Shown: piece after piece, positions 8,725 to 18,395 of the stretch | Layout: each line of letters opens with the position of its first letter | Numbering within the stretch: position 1 is the stretch's first letter | Origin: Phocoenobacter uteri | GTDB taxonomy: Bacteria > Pseudomonadota > Gammaproteobacteria > Enterobacterales > Pasteurellaceae | NCBI RefSeq assembly: GCF_900454895.1 | Contig: NZ_UGTA01000001.1 | Location: forward strand, 248,001 to 312,000 | DNA: 64,000 nucleotides | Direction of reading: 5' to 3' | Made by a program: the position numbers and the translations under genes | The notes under the pieces: generated by a model | Seen by the model: only the letters and a program-made list of their open reading frames with translations | The model's database searches: none | Told to the model about the DNA's origin: nothing

Positions 8725-11700
8725 ATGACATTTAATCTACACTTTAAGCTACCTAAAATTACCGAAAAACACCAAGATCATCAAACGCTGGGCAATCTGA
8801 TCGGGCATTCTGATACTCTTGCGATTGCAGAATCCGCACAGCAATTTGATGGCGTGAGCGTGGTGGTGACACCGGATATTCAAACAGCGTTACGCTTAGA
8901 AAGTGCATTGCCCCAATTTAGTTCGCTACCTGTTCAGCTTTTTCCTGATTGGGAAACCTTGCCTTATGATAATTTTTCACCTCACCAAGAAATTATTTCC
9001 AATCGCTTATCCGCATTATTCCAACTGCAACAGGGCAACAAACAGATTTTTTTACTGCCTATCCACACCTTGCTACAAAAAATTTGCCCACCAAGTTATT
9101 TAGGAAATAATGTCTTTTTAATCAAAAAAGGCGACCGTTTTTCTATTAACCAATTACGCTTACAGCTAGAAAATGCAGGCTATCGTGCGGTGGAACAGGT
9201 GTTAGAATATGGCGAATATGCGGTGCGAGGCTCAATTCTTGACCTGTATCCAATGGGAAGTGATGAGCCATTTAGATTAGATTTTTTTGATGATGAAATT
9301 GATTCTATCCGCACCTTTGATGTGGATACTCAGCGTACGATTAAAGAAATTGAAAAAATAGATTTATTGCCAGCCCATGAATTTCCAACCGATGAACAAG
9401 GCATTGAATTTTTTAGAAAAAAATTCCGAGAAACCTTTGCAGAAATTCGCCGAGAGCCAGAGCATATTTATCAGCAAGTGAGCAAAGGCGTATTAAATGC
9501 CGGGATTGAATATTGGCAGCCCCTCTTTTTTGAAGAAATGGCGTCACTTTTTGATTATCTACCAAAAAATAGCCTGTTTATTACCTTTGATAAAATCGCT
9601 GAAAAAGCAGAACTATTTCAAAAGGATACCCAAAATCGTTTTGAAAATCATCGGGTTGATCCAATGCGACCATTACTTGAACCGAGCGAATTGTGGTTTA
9701 AAATGGACGAGATCAACCGTCATTTAAAAAATTATCCACGTTTAACGCTAACCACAGAAAAAATCCGTCAATCAGTTGCAAAAACTAATGCAAATGTGAC
9801 CGCTTTACCGGATATTGCGATAACGTCTAGCCAAAAAAATATCTTTAAAAATTTTGAAGATTTCTACACGAATTTTAACGGCAAGATTCTCTTTTCAGTG
9901 GAAACACAGGGACGACGTGAAACTTTACTCGATTTGATTGCACCGTTAAATATCAAACCAAAACAGATTTCTTCCCTTGATGAAATCAGCGAACCATTTA
10001 GCTTAATGATTGGTTCATTGGATCAGGGTTTTATTTTAGAACAAAAAAACAGTGAAAATACAAGCGGTCAATTTTTAGCAATAATTTGCGAAACGGATCT
10101 ACTCGGCGAAAAAGTTCATCAGAAAGCACGCCGAGAAAAAACGCGTAGCACAGTCAATCCTGATACTGTCGTTCGTAACCTTGCCGAACTAAAAATCGGA
10201 CAACCTGTTGTACATTTAGAAAATGGGGTCGGTCGTTACAATGGCTTAGTTACCTTAGACGCGGGTGGCATAACCGCAGAATACCTGATTTTGCAATACG
10301 CAGGCGATTCTAAATTGTATGTGCCCGTTTCATCATTGCATTTAATTAGCCGTTATATTGGCGGAACCGATGATAACGCACCATTGCATAAATTAGGCAG
10401 TGAAGCTTGGGCGAAATCACGTCAAAAAGCGGCTGAGAAAATTCGTGATGTAGCGGCAGAATTACTTGATGTTTATGCAAAACGAGAAACTAAAAAAGGA
10501 TTTGCATATCAATATGATAAAGACCTTTATAAGCAGTTTAGTGCCACTTTTCCTTTTGAAGAAACCGAAGATCAACAACTCGCGATCAATGCGGTTATCA
10601 GCGATATGTGTCAGCCAAAAGCAATGGATCGCTTAGTGTGTGGTGATGTGGGCTTTGGTAAAACAGAAGTGGCAATGAGAGCCACATTCTTAGCGGTAAT
10701 GAACAGCAAACAAGTGGCGGTATTAGTGCCAACAACCTTACTTGCTCAACAACATTTTGAAAATTTCAAAGATCGTTTTGCCGATTTTCCTGTTAATGTT
10801 GAAATGATTTCTCGCTTTAAAACCGCAAAAGAGCAAAAAGCGGTCTTGGAAAAAGTGGCAGAAGGGCAAGTAGATATTTTAGTTGGCACCCATAAATTAT
10901 TGCAAAATGATGTTGAATTTAAGGATCTTGGCTTGCTGATCATTGATGAGGAACACCGTTTTGGGGTTCGACAAAAAGAGAAGATTAAACAGTTACGTGC
11001 CAATGTGGATATTTTAACGCTAACAGCGACACCGATTCCACGTACTTTAAATATGGCGTTTAATGGTATTCGTGATTTATCTATTATCGCAAGCCCACCC
11101 GCTCGTCGTTTGAGTACCAAAACTTTTGTACGCCAAAATGATGAGAGTGTGATCAAAGAGGCGGTATTACGTGAAATTTTACGTGGTGGACAAGTGTATT
11201 ATCTACATAATGATGTTGCCACCATTGAAAATTGTGCCGATAAATTAGCAGAGTTAATTCCTGAAGCACGCATTGTGATCGGACACGGACAAATGCGAGA
11301 ACGTGAGCTAGAACGTGTGATGAGTGATTTTTATCATCAACGTTTTAACGTACTTGTCTGCTCAACCATTATCGAAACAGGGATTGATGTTCCAACGGCG
11401 AATACCATTATTATTGAACGTGCCGATAAATTTGGTTTAGCCCAACTTCATCAATTACGAGGACGAGTAGGGCGTTCGCACCATCAAGCCTATGCTTATT
11501 TATTAACACCACCGATTAAAACCTTAACCAAAGACGCCAAGAAACGTTTAGAGGCATTGGAAACATTAGATAGCTTAGGGGCAGGTTTTATGTTAGCTAC
11601 CCAAGATTTAGAAATCCGTGGGGCGGGGGAATTGCTTGGGAGCGAGCAAAGTGGACAAATCAGCTCCATCGGTTTTTCTCTGTATATGGATTTACTTGAA

Positions 11701-12198
11701 AATGCGGTGCAAGCCCTACAAAATGGGCGAGAACCAACCCTAGATGAAATTACGCAACAACAAGTTGAAATCGAATTGCGAATTTCCGCCTTGCTACCTG
11801 ATGATTATGTGCCAGATGTAAATATGCGATTATCTTTTTATAAACGTATTGCCAGTGCTGAAAATAGCCGAGAATTAAAAGATCTCAAAATAGAACTGAT
11901 CGATCGTTTTGGATTGCTACCAAATGCGACCAAGAATTTATTTGAAATCACTCAGCTTCGCCATATCGCAAAACAGCTTGAATTGAAAAAAGTGGATGCA
12001 GGAATAAACGGCGGTTATTTAGAATTTAAAGAAAATGCCACGCCAGATCCAATGAAATTCTTAAAATTGATACAAGAACATAAAGAAATTTACCAATTTG
12101 ATGGGCCATTTAAGTTTAAATTTAAGAAAAAATTAACAGAACCAAATGAGAGATTAGCCTTCGTTAGTCAGCTACTTAGTAGCATAATGAACAAATAG
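8725..12198 (+). CDS. mfd: Transcription-repair coupling factor Mfd
   Basis: This 1157-residue translocase has an N-terminal UvrB-like module (about residues 1-350), an RNA polymerase-interacting domain (about 490-560), a RecG-like helicase core with Walker A GDVGFGKT (640-647) and DEEH (741-744), and a C-terminal UvrA-masking domain. Mfd removes RNA polymerase stalled at DNA lesions and recruits UvrA. Two uptake-type sequences lie inside the gene (near 9798 and 10060), which is common in conserved Pasteurellaceae genes. The length is normal and no frameshift is seen. Confidence 0.98.
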   Translation: MTFNLHFKLPKITEKHQDHQTLGNLIGHSDTLAIAESAQQFDGVSVVVTPDIQTALRLESALPQFSSLPVQLFPDWETLPYDNFSPHQEIISNRLSALFQLQQGNKQIFLLPIHTLLQKICPPSYLGNNVFLIKKGDRFSINQLRLQLENAGYRAVEQVLEYGEYAVRGSILDLYPMGSDEPFRLDFFDDEIDSIRTFDVDTQRTIKEIEKIDLLPAHEFPTDEQGIEFFRKKFRETFAEIRREPEHIYQQVSKGVLNAGIEYWQPLFFEEMASLFDYLPKNSLFITFDKIAEKAELFQKDTQNRFENHRVDPMRPLLEPSELWFKMDEINRHLKNYPRLTLTTEKIRQSVAKTNANVTALPDIAITSSQKNIFKNFEDFYTNFNGKILFSVETQGRRETLLDLIAPLNIKPKQISSLDEISEPFSLMIGSLDQGFILEQKNSENTSGQFLAIICETDLLGEKVHQKARREKTRSTVNPDTVVRNLAELKIGQPVVHLENGVGRYNGLVTLDAGGITAEYLILQYAGDSKLYVPVSSLHLISRYIGGTDDNAPLHKLGSEAWAKSRQKAAEKIRDVAAELLDVYAKRETKKGFAYQYDKDLYKQFSATFPFEETEDQQLAINAVISDMCQPKAMDRLVCGDVGFGKTEVAMRATFLAVMNSKQVAVLVPTTLLAQQHFENFKDRFADFPVNVEMISRFKTAKEQKAVLEKVAEGQVDILVGTHKLLQNDVEFKDLGLLIIDEEHRFGVRQKEKIKQLRANVDILTLTATPIPRTLNMAFNGIRDLSIIASPPARRLSTKTFVRQNDESVIKEAVLREILRGGQVYYLHNDVATIENCADKLAELIPEARIVIGHGQMRERELERVMSDFYHQRFNVLVCSTIIETGIDVPTANTIIIERADKFGLAQLHQLRGRVGRSHHQAYAYLLTPPIKTLTKDAKKRLEALETLDSLGAGFMLATQDLEIRGAGELLGSEQSGQISSIGFSLYMDLLENAVQALQNGREPTLDEITQQQVEIELRISALLPDDYVPDVNMRLSFYKRIASAENSRELKDLKIELIDRFGLLPNATKNLFEITQLRHIAKQLELKKVDAGINGGYLEFKENATPDPMKFLKLIQEHKEIYQFDGPFKFKFKKKLTEPNERLAFVSQLLSSIMNK

Positions 12199-12272
12199 CG
12201 GTATAATTTTATCTATTTTTTGCAAAAATTGACTAAACCTTAGGCTAACAAAAAAAAAATCAAAAATAGCAT

Positions 12273-12300
12273 TTGACATCAAACAAGAAATCTCTAAAAT
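12273..12300 (+). promoter_or_regulatory. Sigma-70 promoter of the tRNA-Gly/Leu array
   Basis: TTGACA and TAAAAT are separated by 16 bases and lie 42 bases upstream of the first tRNA-Gly. This is a strong consensus-type stable-RNA promoter. Confidence 0.75.
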
Positions 12301-12341
12301 ACGCAGTCATTGAAACGCTACTGAATAAGTGGCGTTTTTTA

Positions 12342-12417
<76 letters not shown>

Positions 12418-12445
12418 ATCTTTTATAGAGATGTTTTAAAGCGTT

Positions 12446-12532
12446 GCCCGAGTGGTGAAATCGGTAGACACAAGGGATTTAAAATCCCTCGGCTTTCGGG
12501 CTGTGGCGGTTCAAGTCCGCCCTCGGGCACCA
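12446..12532 (+). tRNA. tRNA-Leu(TAA), copy 1
   Basis: This 87-base class II tRNA has a long variable arm, anticodon loop TTTAAAA (anticodon TAA) and encoded CCA. It lies 28 bases after the glycine tRNA. Confidence 0.97.
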
Positions 12533-12570
12533 TTTAAAATACTTATAAAAGCGTACCAAATAAAAGTTTT

Positions 12571-12646
<76 letters not shown>

Positions 12647-12675
12647 ATCTTTTATAGAGATAGTTTTAAAGCGTT

Positions 12676-12762
12676 GCCCGAGTGGTGAAATCGGTAGACA
12701 CAAGGGATTTAAAATCCCTCGGCTTTCGGGCTGTGGCGGTTCAAGTCCGCCCTCGGGCACCA
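12676..12762 (+). tRNA. tRNA-Leu(TAA), copy 2
   Basis: The sequence is identical to copy 1 (anticodon TAA, encoded CCA). The spacer before it is also nearly identical to that of unit 1, which points to recent tandem duplication. Confidence 0.97.
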
Positions 12763-12793
12763 TTTTAAAACACAAAACCAAATTTAAAATATT

Positions 12794-12869
<76 letters not shown>

Positions 12870-12898
12870 CTCTTTTATAGAGATAGTTTCAAAGCATT

Positions 12899-12985
12899 GC
12901 CCGAGTGGTGAAATCGGTAGACACAAGGGATTTAAAATCCCTCGGCTTTCGGGCTGTGGCGGTTCAAGTCCGCCCTCGGGCACCA
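12899..12985 (+). tRNA. tRNA-Leu(TAA), copy 3
   Basis: This is the third identical copy, with anticodon TAA and encoded CCA. It is the last tRNA before the terminator at 13029. Confidence 0.97.
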
Positions 12986-13028
12986 TTCATAACCTATTTG
13001 AAGTCGAAAGGTTATAGAAAAGAAGATA

Positions 13029-13048
13029 GCACCTTAAGGTGCTTTTTT
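13029..13048 (+). terminator. Terminator of the tRNA array
   Basis: The arms GCACCTT and AAGGTGC are followed by six T residues, 43 bases after the last tRNA. Confidence 0.85.
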
Positions 13049-13154
13049 ATTACCTAAAATTTATCTTGTATACTTTCTTATAACAGATTTATTATTTCTT
13101 ATAGTTATCTACCATTTATTTTTTGAAGGTCTCCCTTAATTAGGTAGGGAAAAA

Positions 13155-13283
13155 GTGATAAATGAACTAGAAAGTTTATTTAGACTATTAAACGAATATT
13201 ATATATGGTAATGGGCTGATAAAGAATCATTACATTATTTTATAAAAGATTTTTTAATAAAAAGAGTTGGCGATTATCAATGA
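13155..13283 (+). pseudogene. Possible decayed small gene
   Basis: A GTG-initiated frame preceded by AGGGA reads 18 codons (start VINELESLFRLLNEYYIW), meets one in-frame TAA, then continues for 23 codons (WADKESLHYFIKDFL and on) to a TGA. The composition on both sides of the stop looks protein-like, and one base change would join them. It lies in the gap between the tRNA array and the polyol island. I do not recognise the family. Chance is possible at this length. The remaining bases of this gap hold an inverted repeat (AGAGTTGG with CCAACTC) near 13260-13305 that may end the rbtD transcript. Confidence 0.25.
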
Positions 13284-13339
13284 GATAATAAAAACCAACT
13301 CATTTTATTACTATACCTCAATTTTTATGAAACTATAGA

Positions 13340-14071
13340 TTATAAATCAACAGTATTTGGTAAGATGACCAAGTCTCGAACAACTACGCTTGGAGAACGT
13401 GTAAGCATAAATAAAACAGCCTCAGCAACTTCTCGAGGCTGCATTAATGAGCCATTAGCTAATGCCTCTTCCATTTTTGCTTTAGGCCAATCATCAAGTA
13501 AAGCTGTAACTACTGGACCTGGTAATACCGCCCCCATACGGATTCCATATTGGGATACTTGTCGACGGGTACTGTGTAAAAAAGCTTGTATTGCAAATTT
13601 TGATGCTGTATATATTGGCTCCCAAACGACTGGTACAACACCAGAAATAGAGCTAGTAAATATAATATCACCTTTACGTCTCTTTATCATTGCAGGGAGA
13701 ACGGCTTGTACACATCGAAATGTTGTATTAATATTTAAGTTTAACATACGATCCCATTCATCAGGGTTTCCCTCTGCAGCAGCACCTCCTATATAGGATC
13801 CGACATTTGCATGAAATGCATCCAAAGGACCACCGACTAACTCTTCAATTTTAGGCAACATAGTAGATACCTTAGGTCCATCAAATAAATCAATCGCAAA
13901 TGGAAATGCATTATCGCCTAAATTTTTACAAATTTTTTGCAATTGCTCCTCTGCTCTATCAATTAGAACAACTTTTGCACCTTCTTCAATTAAAATAGTT
14001 GCACAAGCTAAACCGATACCAGACGCTGCACCTGTAATTGCAATATTTTTGCCTTGCATAGTATTTGACAT
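13340..14071 (-). CDS. rbtD: Ribitol 2-dehydrogenase (short-chain dehydrogenase/reductase)
   Basis: This 243-residue SDR has the cofactor motif TGAASGIG (residues 13-20) and the catalytic pair Y154-x3-K158 (YTASK). Long stretches match my memory of Klebsiella ribitol dehydrogenase, notably AVLPGPVVTALLDDWPKAKM and ALANGSLMQP near the C-terminus and HAN in the substrate region. It would oxidise ribitol to D-ribulose with NAD. It is the last gene of the seven-gene polyol operon and has AAAGGAG before its ATG. The polyol preference is inferred from this similarity and from the two kinases next to it. Confidence 0.82.
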   Translation of the reverse strand: MSNTMQGKNIAITGAASGIGLACATILIEEGAKVVLIDRAEEQLQKICKNLGDNAFPFAIDLFDGPKVSTMLPKIEELVGGPLDAFHANVGSYIGGAAAEGNPDEWDRMLNLNINTTFRCVQAVLPAMIKRRKGDIIFTSSISGVVPVVWEPIYTASKFAIQAFLHSTRRQVSQYGIRMGAVLPGPVVTALLDDWPKAKMEEALANGSLMQPREVAEAVLFMLTRSPSVVVRDLVILPNTVDL

Positions 14072-14105
14072 AATATTTCTCCTTTAATGATATTGATAGG
14101 TAACT

Positions 14106-15698
14106 TTATTTATTTAGCGTTTTAATTGCACTCTCTTCAATCGCTAAACTATCTTTAAATCGTTTCAAAAATATATTAAATCCAGTAACATCAGATGGGT
14201 CGGTTTGTATAGTAGATTGTTTTGATTGTATAAATACACGTTCCGATAAAAATGAAGCTAAGGTTTCATCTTCTTTTTTCTCTGACATATAAGCAGATAG
14301 AATAGCAATTCCCCATGCACCACCTTCACTTGCATTTTCCATCACACAAACAGGGGTATTAAAAGCTGCTGCCATAAGTTTTTGAGCAACATCTTTAGTT
14401 TTAAAAATACCGCCATGTCCTGTGATTTTGTCCAAATGCACTTGTTCTTCATCAAACAATATATCTAAACCAATTTTTGTGGTTGCTAATGTGGAAAATA
14501 AATGAGTTCGAATAAAATTACTTAATGTAAATTTACTATTAGGTAAACGTGCAAAGATAGGTCTTCCTTCATCAAATGGTAAAATATTTTCTCCTGATAA
14601 GAAACAATATGATAATAGACCACCACAGTCCGAATCACCATTCAATGAAGATTTAAATAATAGATTAAATAATGTTGCATCATCAATATCTTCACCTTTA
14701 AGTTGGCAAAATTCTTTAAAAATTCCTACCCAAGCATTCAAATCAGAGCTACAATTATTAGCATGAGCCATAGCAACTAAATCTCCCGCAGGAGTGGTTA
14801 CCATATCTATTTCAGGATGTACTCGTTTTAACTCTTTCTCAAGAACTATCATAGCAAAAATAGATGTACCAGCCGATATATTACCAGTCCTTTGAGCCAC
14901 ACTATTGGTTGCAACCATTCCTGTTCCTGCATCTCCTTCAGGTGGACACATTGGAATACCAGATTTAAGATGTCCTGTTATATCTAATAATTTTGCACCA
15001 TTCATTGTTAATACGCCAGCAGGTTCACCAGCACACATGACTTGAGGAAGAATTTTTTCTAGTTCCCAAGTTAATGACTGTTTTTTTGCTAATGTATTAA
15101 ATTTCATAATCATATCTGCATAGTAATTACCTTTCTGTGTATCAATGGGAAACATTCCTGAGGCATCACCAATCCCCAATTTTTTTTCACCCGTTAACAT
15201 CCAATGAATATAACCAGAAAGTGTAGTAAGATAATCAATATCTTTAATATGTGGTTCTTTATTGAGCATAGATTGATAAAGGTGAGCAATGCTCCAACGT
15301 TGTGGAATATTGTAATTAAAGAGTTCTGTTAATTCTTCTGCTGCTTGTAATGTGATGGTATTTCTCCATGTTCTAAATGGTACTAATAACTCATTATTTT
15401 TATCAAAAACCATATAACCATGCATCATTGCACTAATACCAATTGATTTTAATGTTTCAATGTAAATACCATATTCATTAAATACCTGTAAAGTAAGATC
15501 TTTGTATGCACTTTGTATTCCTAACCAGATCTTTTCTAAAGAATATGTCCAAATTCCATCTATTAGCTGATTTTCCCAACTAAAACTTCCTGTTGCGATG
15601 GGTTTATATTCCTCATCAATTAAAACTGCCTTAATTCGGGTTGAACCTAATTCAATACCAAGAACAGCCTTTCCTGTTGTAATTGTTATCTTGCTCAT
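14106..15698 (-). CDS. FGGY-family carbohydrate kinase (possible D-ribulokinase)
   Basis: This 530-residue kinase has an N-terminal ATPase motif (GIELGSTRIKAVLID, about residues 14-28) and the glycine-rich acidic motif PEGDAGTGMVATNS, which probably holds the catalytic aspartate. It belongs to a long FGGY subgroup that is usually annotated only as a sugar kinase. It sits directly upstream of rbtD (34 bases), so phosphorylating the D-ribulose that RbtD makes is a sensible guess. The other kinase of the operon is a different subfamily, so the two probably act on different ketoses. Confidence 0.75.
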   Translation of the reverse strand: MSKITITTGKAVLGIELGSTRIKAVLIDEEYKPIATGSFSWENQLIDGIWTYSLEKIWLGIQSAYKDLTLQVFNEYGIYIETLKSIGISAMMHGYMVFDKNNELLVPFRTWRNTITLQAAEELTELFNYNIPQRWSIAHLYQSMLNKEPHIKDIDYLTTLSGYIHWMLTGEKKLGIGDASGMFPIDTQKGNYYADMIMKFNTLAKKQSLTWELEKILPQVMCAGEPAGVLTMNGAKLLDITGHLKSGIPMCPPEGDAGTGMVATNSVAQRTGNISAGTSIFAMIVLEKELKRVHPEIDMVTTPAGDLVAMAHANNCSSDLNAWVGIFKEFCQLKGEDIDDATLFNLLFKSSLNGDSDCGGLLSYCFLSGENILPFDEGRPIFARLPNSKFTLSNFIRTHLFSTLATTKIGLDILFDEEQVHLDKITGHGGIFKTKDVAQKLMAAAFNTPVCVMENASEGGAWGIAILSAYMSEKKEDETLASFLSERVFIQSKQSTIQTDPSDVTGFNIFLKRFKDSLAIEESAIKTLNK

Positions 15699-15713
15699 TT
15701 TATTTCTCCTATA

Positions 15714-17201
15714 TTATTTTTGTAATTTTTGAGCAATATCAGCGAGTGAATTGCCAATGATTTTATATTTTTCAAATCGTTTTTGAATAATTCTATGTCG
15801 GTTTATACTAGGTGTGTAATATGTATACGAAGGTTGAAAATCATTCAATAATTGTTCTATAGATCTTTCTTGTTGGCTCCCTACAATTGCACAGAAAGCT
15901 GCTGAACTACATCCTGGTTGTTGTAATTCAATCGTTTCAATAGGTATATTTATCGCATCGCAAAATAGTTGCATCCAATATTTTGAATTAGAAGGACCGC
16001 CCGTAAAACGGACTTTCTTTATAGCTGGTTCTAAAGTAATAATACGTTCATGATGTATTAAATATGATAAGACAACACCTTCATAAATAGCTTTAAGAAA
16101 GTGTTCTTTTTTATGATGTGCTTGTATGCCATAAAATTGTCCCTTTAAATCTAGAGATATATTAGAACCATATAAGTATGGAAAAAAGAATAAGTTATCA
16201 TTATTTTCTTCTAGTTTATTTAAACACGATTCAATCTCAGAGAATATATTATTGTTTTGCTCCATAAAATTATCAATAAACCATTGTAAATTACTAGCAG
16301 AAGTTGGTGAACCTTCATGTACAAAAAACATATTATTTAGAGCGTAACGTCCCCAAATGTATGGATATTCATTATCAATAATTTTATTTTTTATTCGAGT
16401 TGTGATAGCCCAAGTTCCTGCAATTATGTTTAATATTTCTTCATTAGTAACACCTGAAATAATAGCTCCACCGATAACATCAAAAAAACCACCATATAAT
16501 GGGGTACCTTTTGCCAACCCTGTTAATTGAGCTGCTTCAGTGGTCACTGTGCCAGCCTGTTCAAATGATGAAATAATAGGTGGAAAAAAAGATATGGCAT
16601 CTTTTAATCCAAATAGATCTAACATATTTTTATCATAAGAATTTTGATTAATATTATAAGCATTACTTCCTGAAATATTGGTAATTTCAGCATATTTTTT
16701 ACCAGATAATTTAAACCGGATATAATCATGAGCCATCAATACAGTATCAATTTTTTGATAATTCTCGGGTTCATTCTCTTTAATCCACGCTAATAAGGAA
16801 ACTGGATGAGCTGTCCAAAGTTGTTGTCTTCCAAGCTTGTATGTCTTTTTATCAATACCTTGTTTAACCCATTCTTTTACAACTGATATTGCTCGAGTAT
16901 CACTAGAAATTATTCCTTTTCGTACAGGATTACCTTCTACATCTATAAGGTATAAGCCCTTACCATGAGCAGAAAACCCCAACCCCTTAATTTCAGTATT
17001 TTTGATGCCTGACTTATTAATACAATTCTGGATACACCAACAAACGCTATCCCAGAAATCATATAAGTCACGTTCTACCCAACCCGGATGTTGTGTAAAA
17101 ATATTATTGCTTCTTTCTGAAACTATAACTTCTTTACCCTGTGAGGTATAAAGCCCTGCTTTAGTTATGGTACCGCCAATATCTATACCTAAATAGTACA
17201 T
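15714..17201 (-). CDS. FGGY-family kinase, LyxK (L-xylulokinase)-like
   Basis: This 495-residue kinase has N-terminal motif YLGIDIGGTITKAGLY and the segment PGWVERDLYDFW that is shared with E. coli LyxK. A later FDVIGGAIISG segment holds the likely catalytic aspartate, followed by GTWAITT. LyxK phosphorylates L-xylulose or 3-keto-gulonate; related kinases act on erythritol and other small polyols. I use the ATG at 17201 because GGAG lies 6 bases upstream; the ATG 12 bases earlier overlaps that site. The partner is probably the dehydrogenase encoded just upstream, so the substrate could be a ketose made from a tetritol or pentitol. Confidence 0.78.
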   Translation of the reverse strand: MYYLGIDIGGTITKAGLYTSQGKEVIVSERSNNIFTQHPGWVERDLYDFWDSVCWCIQNCINKSGIKNTEIKGLGFSAHGKGLYLIDVEGNPVRKGIISSDTRAISVVKEWVKQGIDKKTYKLGRQQLWTAHPVSLLAWIKENEPENYQKIDTVLMAHDYIRFKLSGKKYAEITNISGSNAYNINQNSYDKNMLDLFGLKDAISFFPPIISSFEQAGTVTTEAAQLTGLAKGTPLYGGFFDVIGGAIISGVTNEEILNIIAGTWAITTRIKNKIIDNEYPYIWGRYALNNMFFVHEGSPTSASNLQWFIDNFMEQNNNIFSEIESCLNKLEENNDNLFFFPYLYGSNISLDLKGQFYGIQAHHKKEHFLKAIYEGVVLSYLIHHERIITLEPAIKKVRFTGGPSNSKYWMQLFCDAINIPIETIELQQPGCSSAAFCAIVGSQQERSIEQLLNDFQPSYTYYTPSINRHRIIQKRFEKYKIIGNSLADIAQKLQK

Positions 17202-17280
17202 ACTTTTCTCCATTACTTTTATTATTTATTTAATAATAAAATTAGTAGGTCAAGCTCAACTCAACCTACTAGTATCAATA

Positions 17281-18360
17281 TTATGGATTCAACAATACCT
17301 TAATTGATTCAAGTTTTTCAGCCATTTTAAAAGCTTCCTTATAATCATCTAAAGAATATTGATGTGTAACTATTCCTTTTGAGGTAACTAATCCCCGATC
17401 AAATAAGTCAATAGCAACATCATAAGCATAAGGTCCTAAGTGAGCCCCCATAATATCTAACTCTTTGCGATCTCCAATGACAGACCAGTCAGTAGTTGTT
17501 TCATGACTAAATACGCTAAATTCTACAAAACGACCTAATTTTCTGATCATTTCTAAACCTTGAGTTACAGCTTTTGGATTACCTGTTGCTTCAATATAAA
17601 CATCACAGCCATACCCTCCGGTTAGATCTTTAACAATTTTTTGTACATTATCTGTTGTAGGGTTTAAAGTTAGATCTGCACCAAATTGTTTAGCAAGTTT
17701 AAGCCGTTCATTATCCATATCAATGACAATAAATTTCTTCGGTGTTAGTAATGGTATTAATTGAGCCATACATAAACCTAGTGGTCCAGCACCAGCGAGA
17801 ACTACAATGTCAGCCCAGTCTATTTTTGCTCGACGAACAACATGTATAGCACAAGCCATTGGTTCTAATAATGCTGCATCTTCTAATGACATCGTTTTAG
17901 GGATTTTATGAACATAATCATGAGCATAAAATTTCATATATTCAGCCATACCACCATCAGCAACATCTTTTTGGAAACCTCGAATATTGTGTGTTTCACA
18001 CATCCAATATTTTCCACTGCGACAAAAACGACACTTTCTACAAGGTACAATTTGTTCAGATATAACATGATCACCAATTTCAATATTGTGTAGTTCAGCT
18101 GCTCCTTCACCTAATGCTTCAACAATCCCCCAGTATTCATGGCCTGGAACTACTGGTGTTTTAACCCAACTATCTTCTAGATTACCATTTCCCCAAAACA
18201 TCGGTGCTCCAGCACATGCTTTAATATCTCCCGCACAAATTCCACAAGATTTAACTTTGACTAAAACTTCTCCTGGTCCAATTTTTGGTTTTGGGATATT
18301 ATTTTCTAGACGATAATCACTTGGACCATAACACACAACACCTTTCATTTTTTCTGACAT
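17281..18360 (-). CDS. Zinc-dependent polyol dehydrogenase, erythritol/L-threitol dehydrogenase-like
   Basis: This 359-residue medium-chain dehydrogenase has catalytic-zinc ligands C42 and H74-E75 (GHEYWG), four structural-zinc cysteines (C107, C110, C113, C121) and a Rossmann motif GAGPLG near residue 190. The N-terminal pattern CYGPSDYRLE and the segment ELDIMGAHLGPY resemble the EltD erythritol/L-threitol dehydrogenase of Mycobacterium smegmatis as I recall it. It would oxidise a small polyol to a ketose. It lies between the transporter and kinase genes and has AGGAG upstream. The exact substrate is uncertain. Confidence 0.75.
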   Translation of the reverse strand: MSEKMKGVVCYGPSDYRLENNIPKPKIGPGEVLVKVKSCGICAGDIKACAGAPMFWGNGNLEDSWVKTPVVPGHEYWGIVEALGEGAAELHNIEIGDHVISEQIVPCRKCRFCRSGKYWMCETHNIRGFQKDVADGGMAEYMKFYAHDYVHKIPKTMSLEDAALLEPMACAIHVVRRAKIDWADIVVLAGAGPLGLCMAQLIPLLTPKKFIVIDMDNERLKLAKQFGADLTLNPTTDNVQKIVKDLTGGYGCDVYIEATGNPKAVTQGLEMIRKLGRFVEFSVFSHETTTDWSVIGDRKELDIMGAHLGPYAYDVAIDLFDRGLVTSKGIVTHQYSLDDYKEAFKMAEKLESIKVLLNP

Positions 18361-18395
18361 TTTATTACTCCTATTGTATATTGAAGGAATATAGG

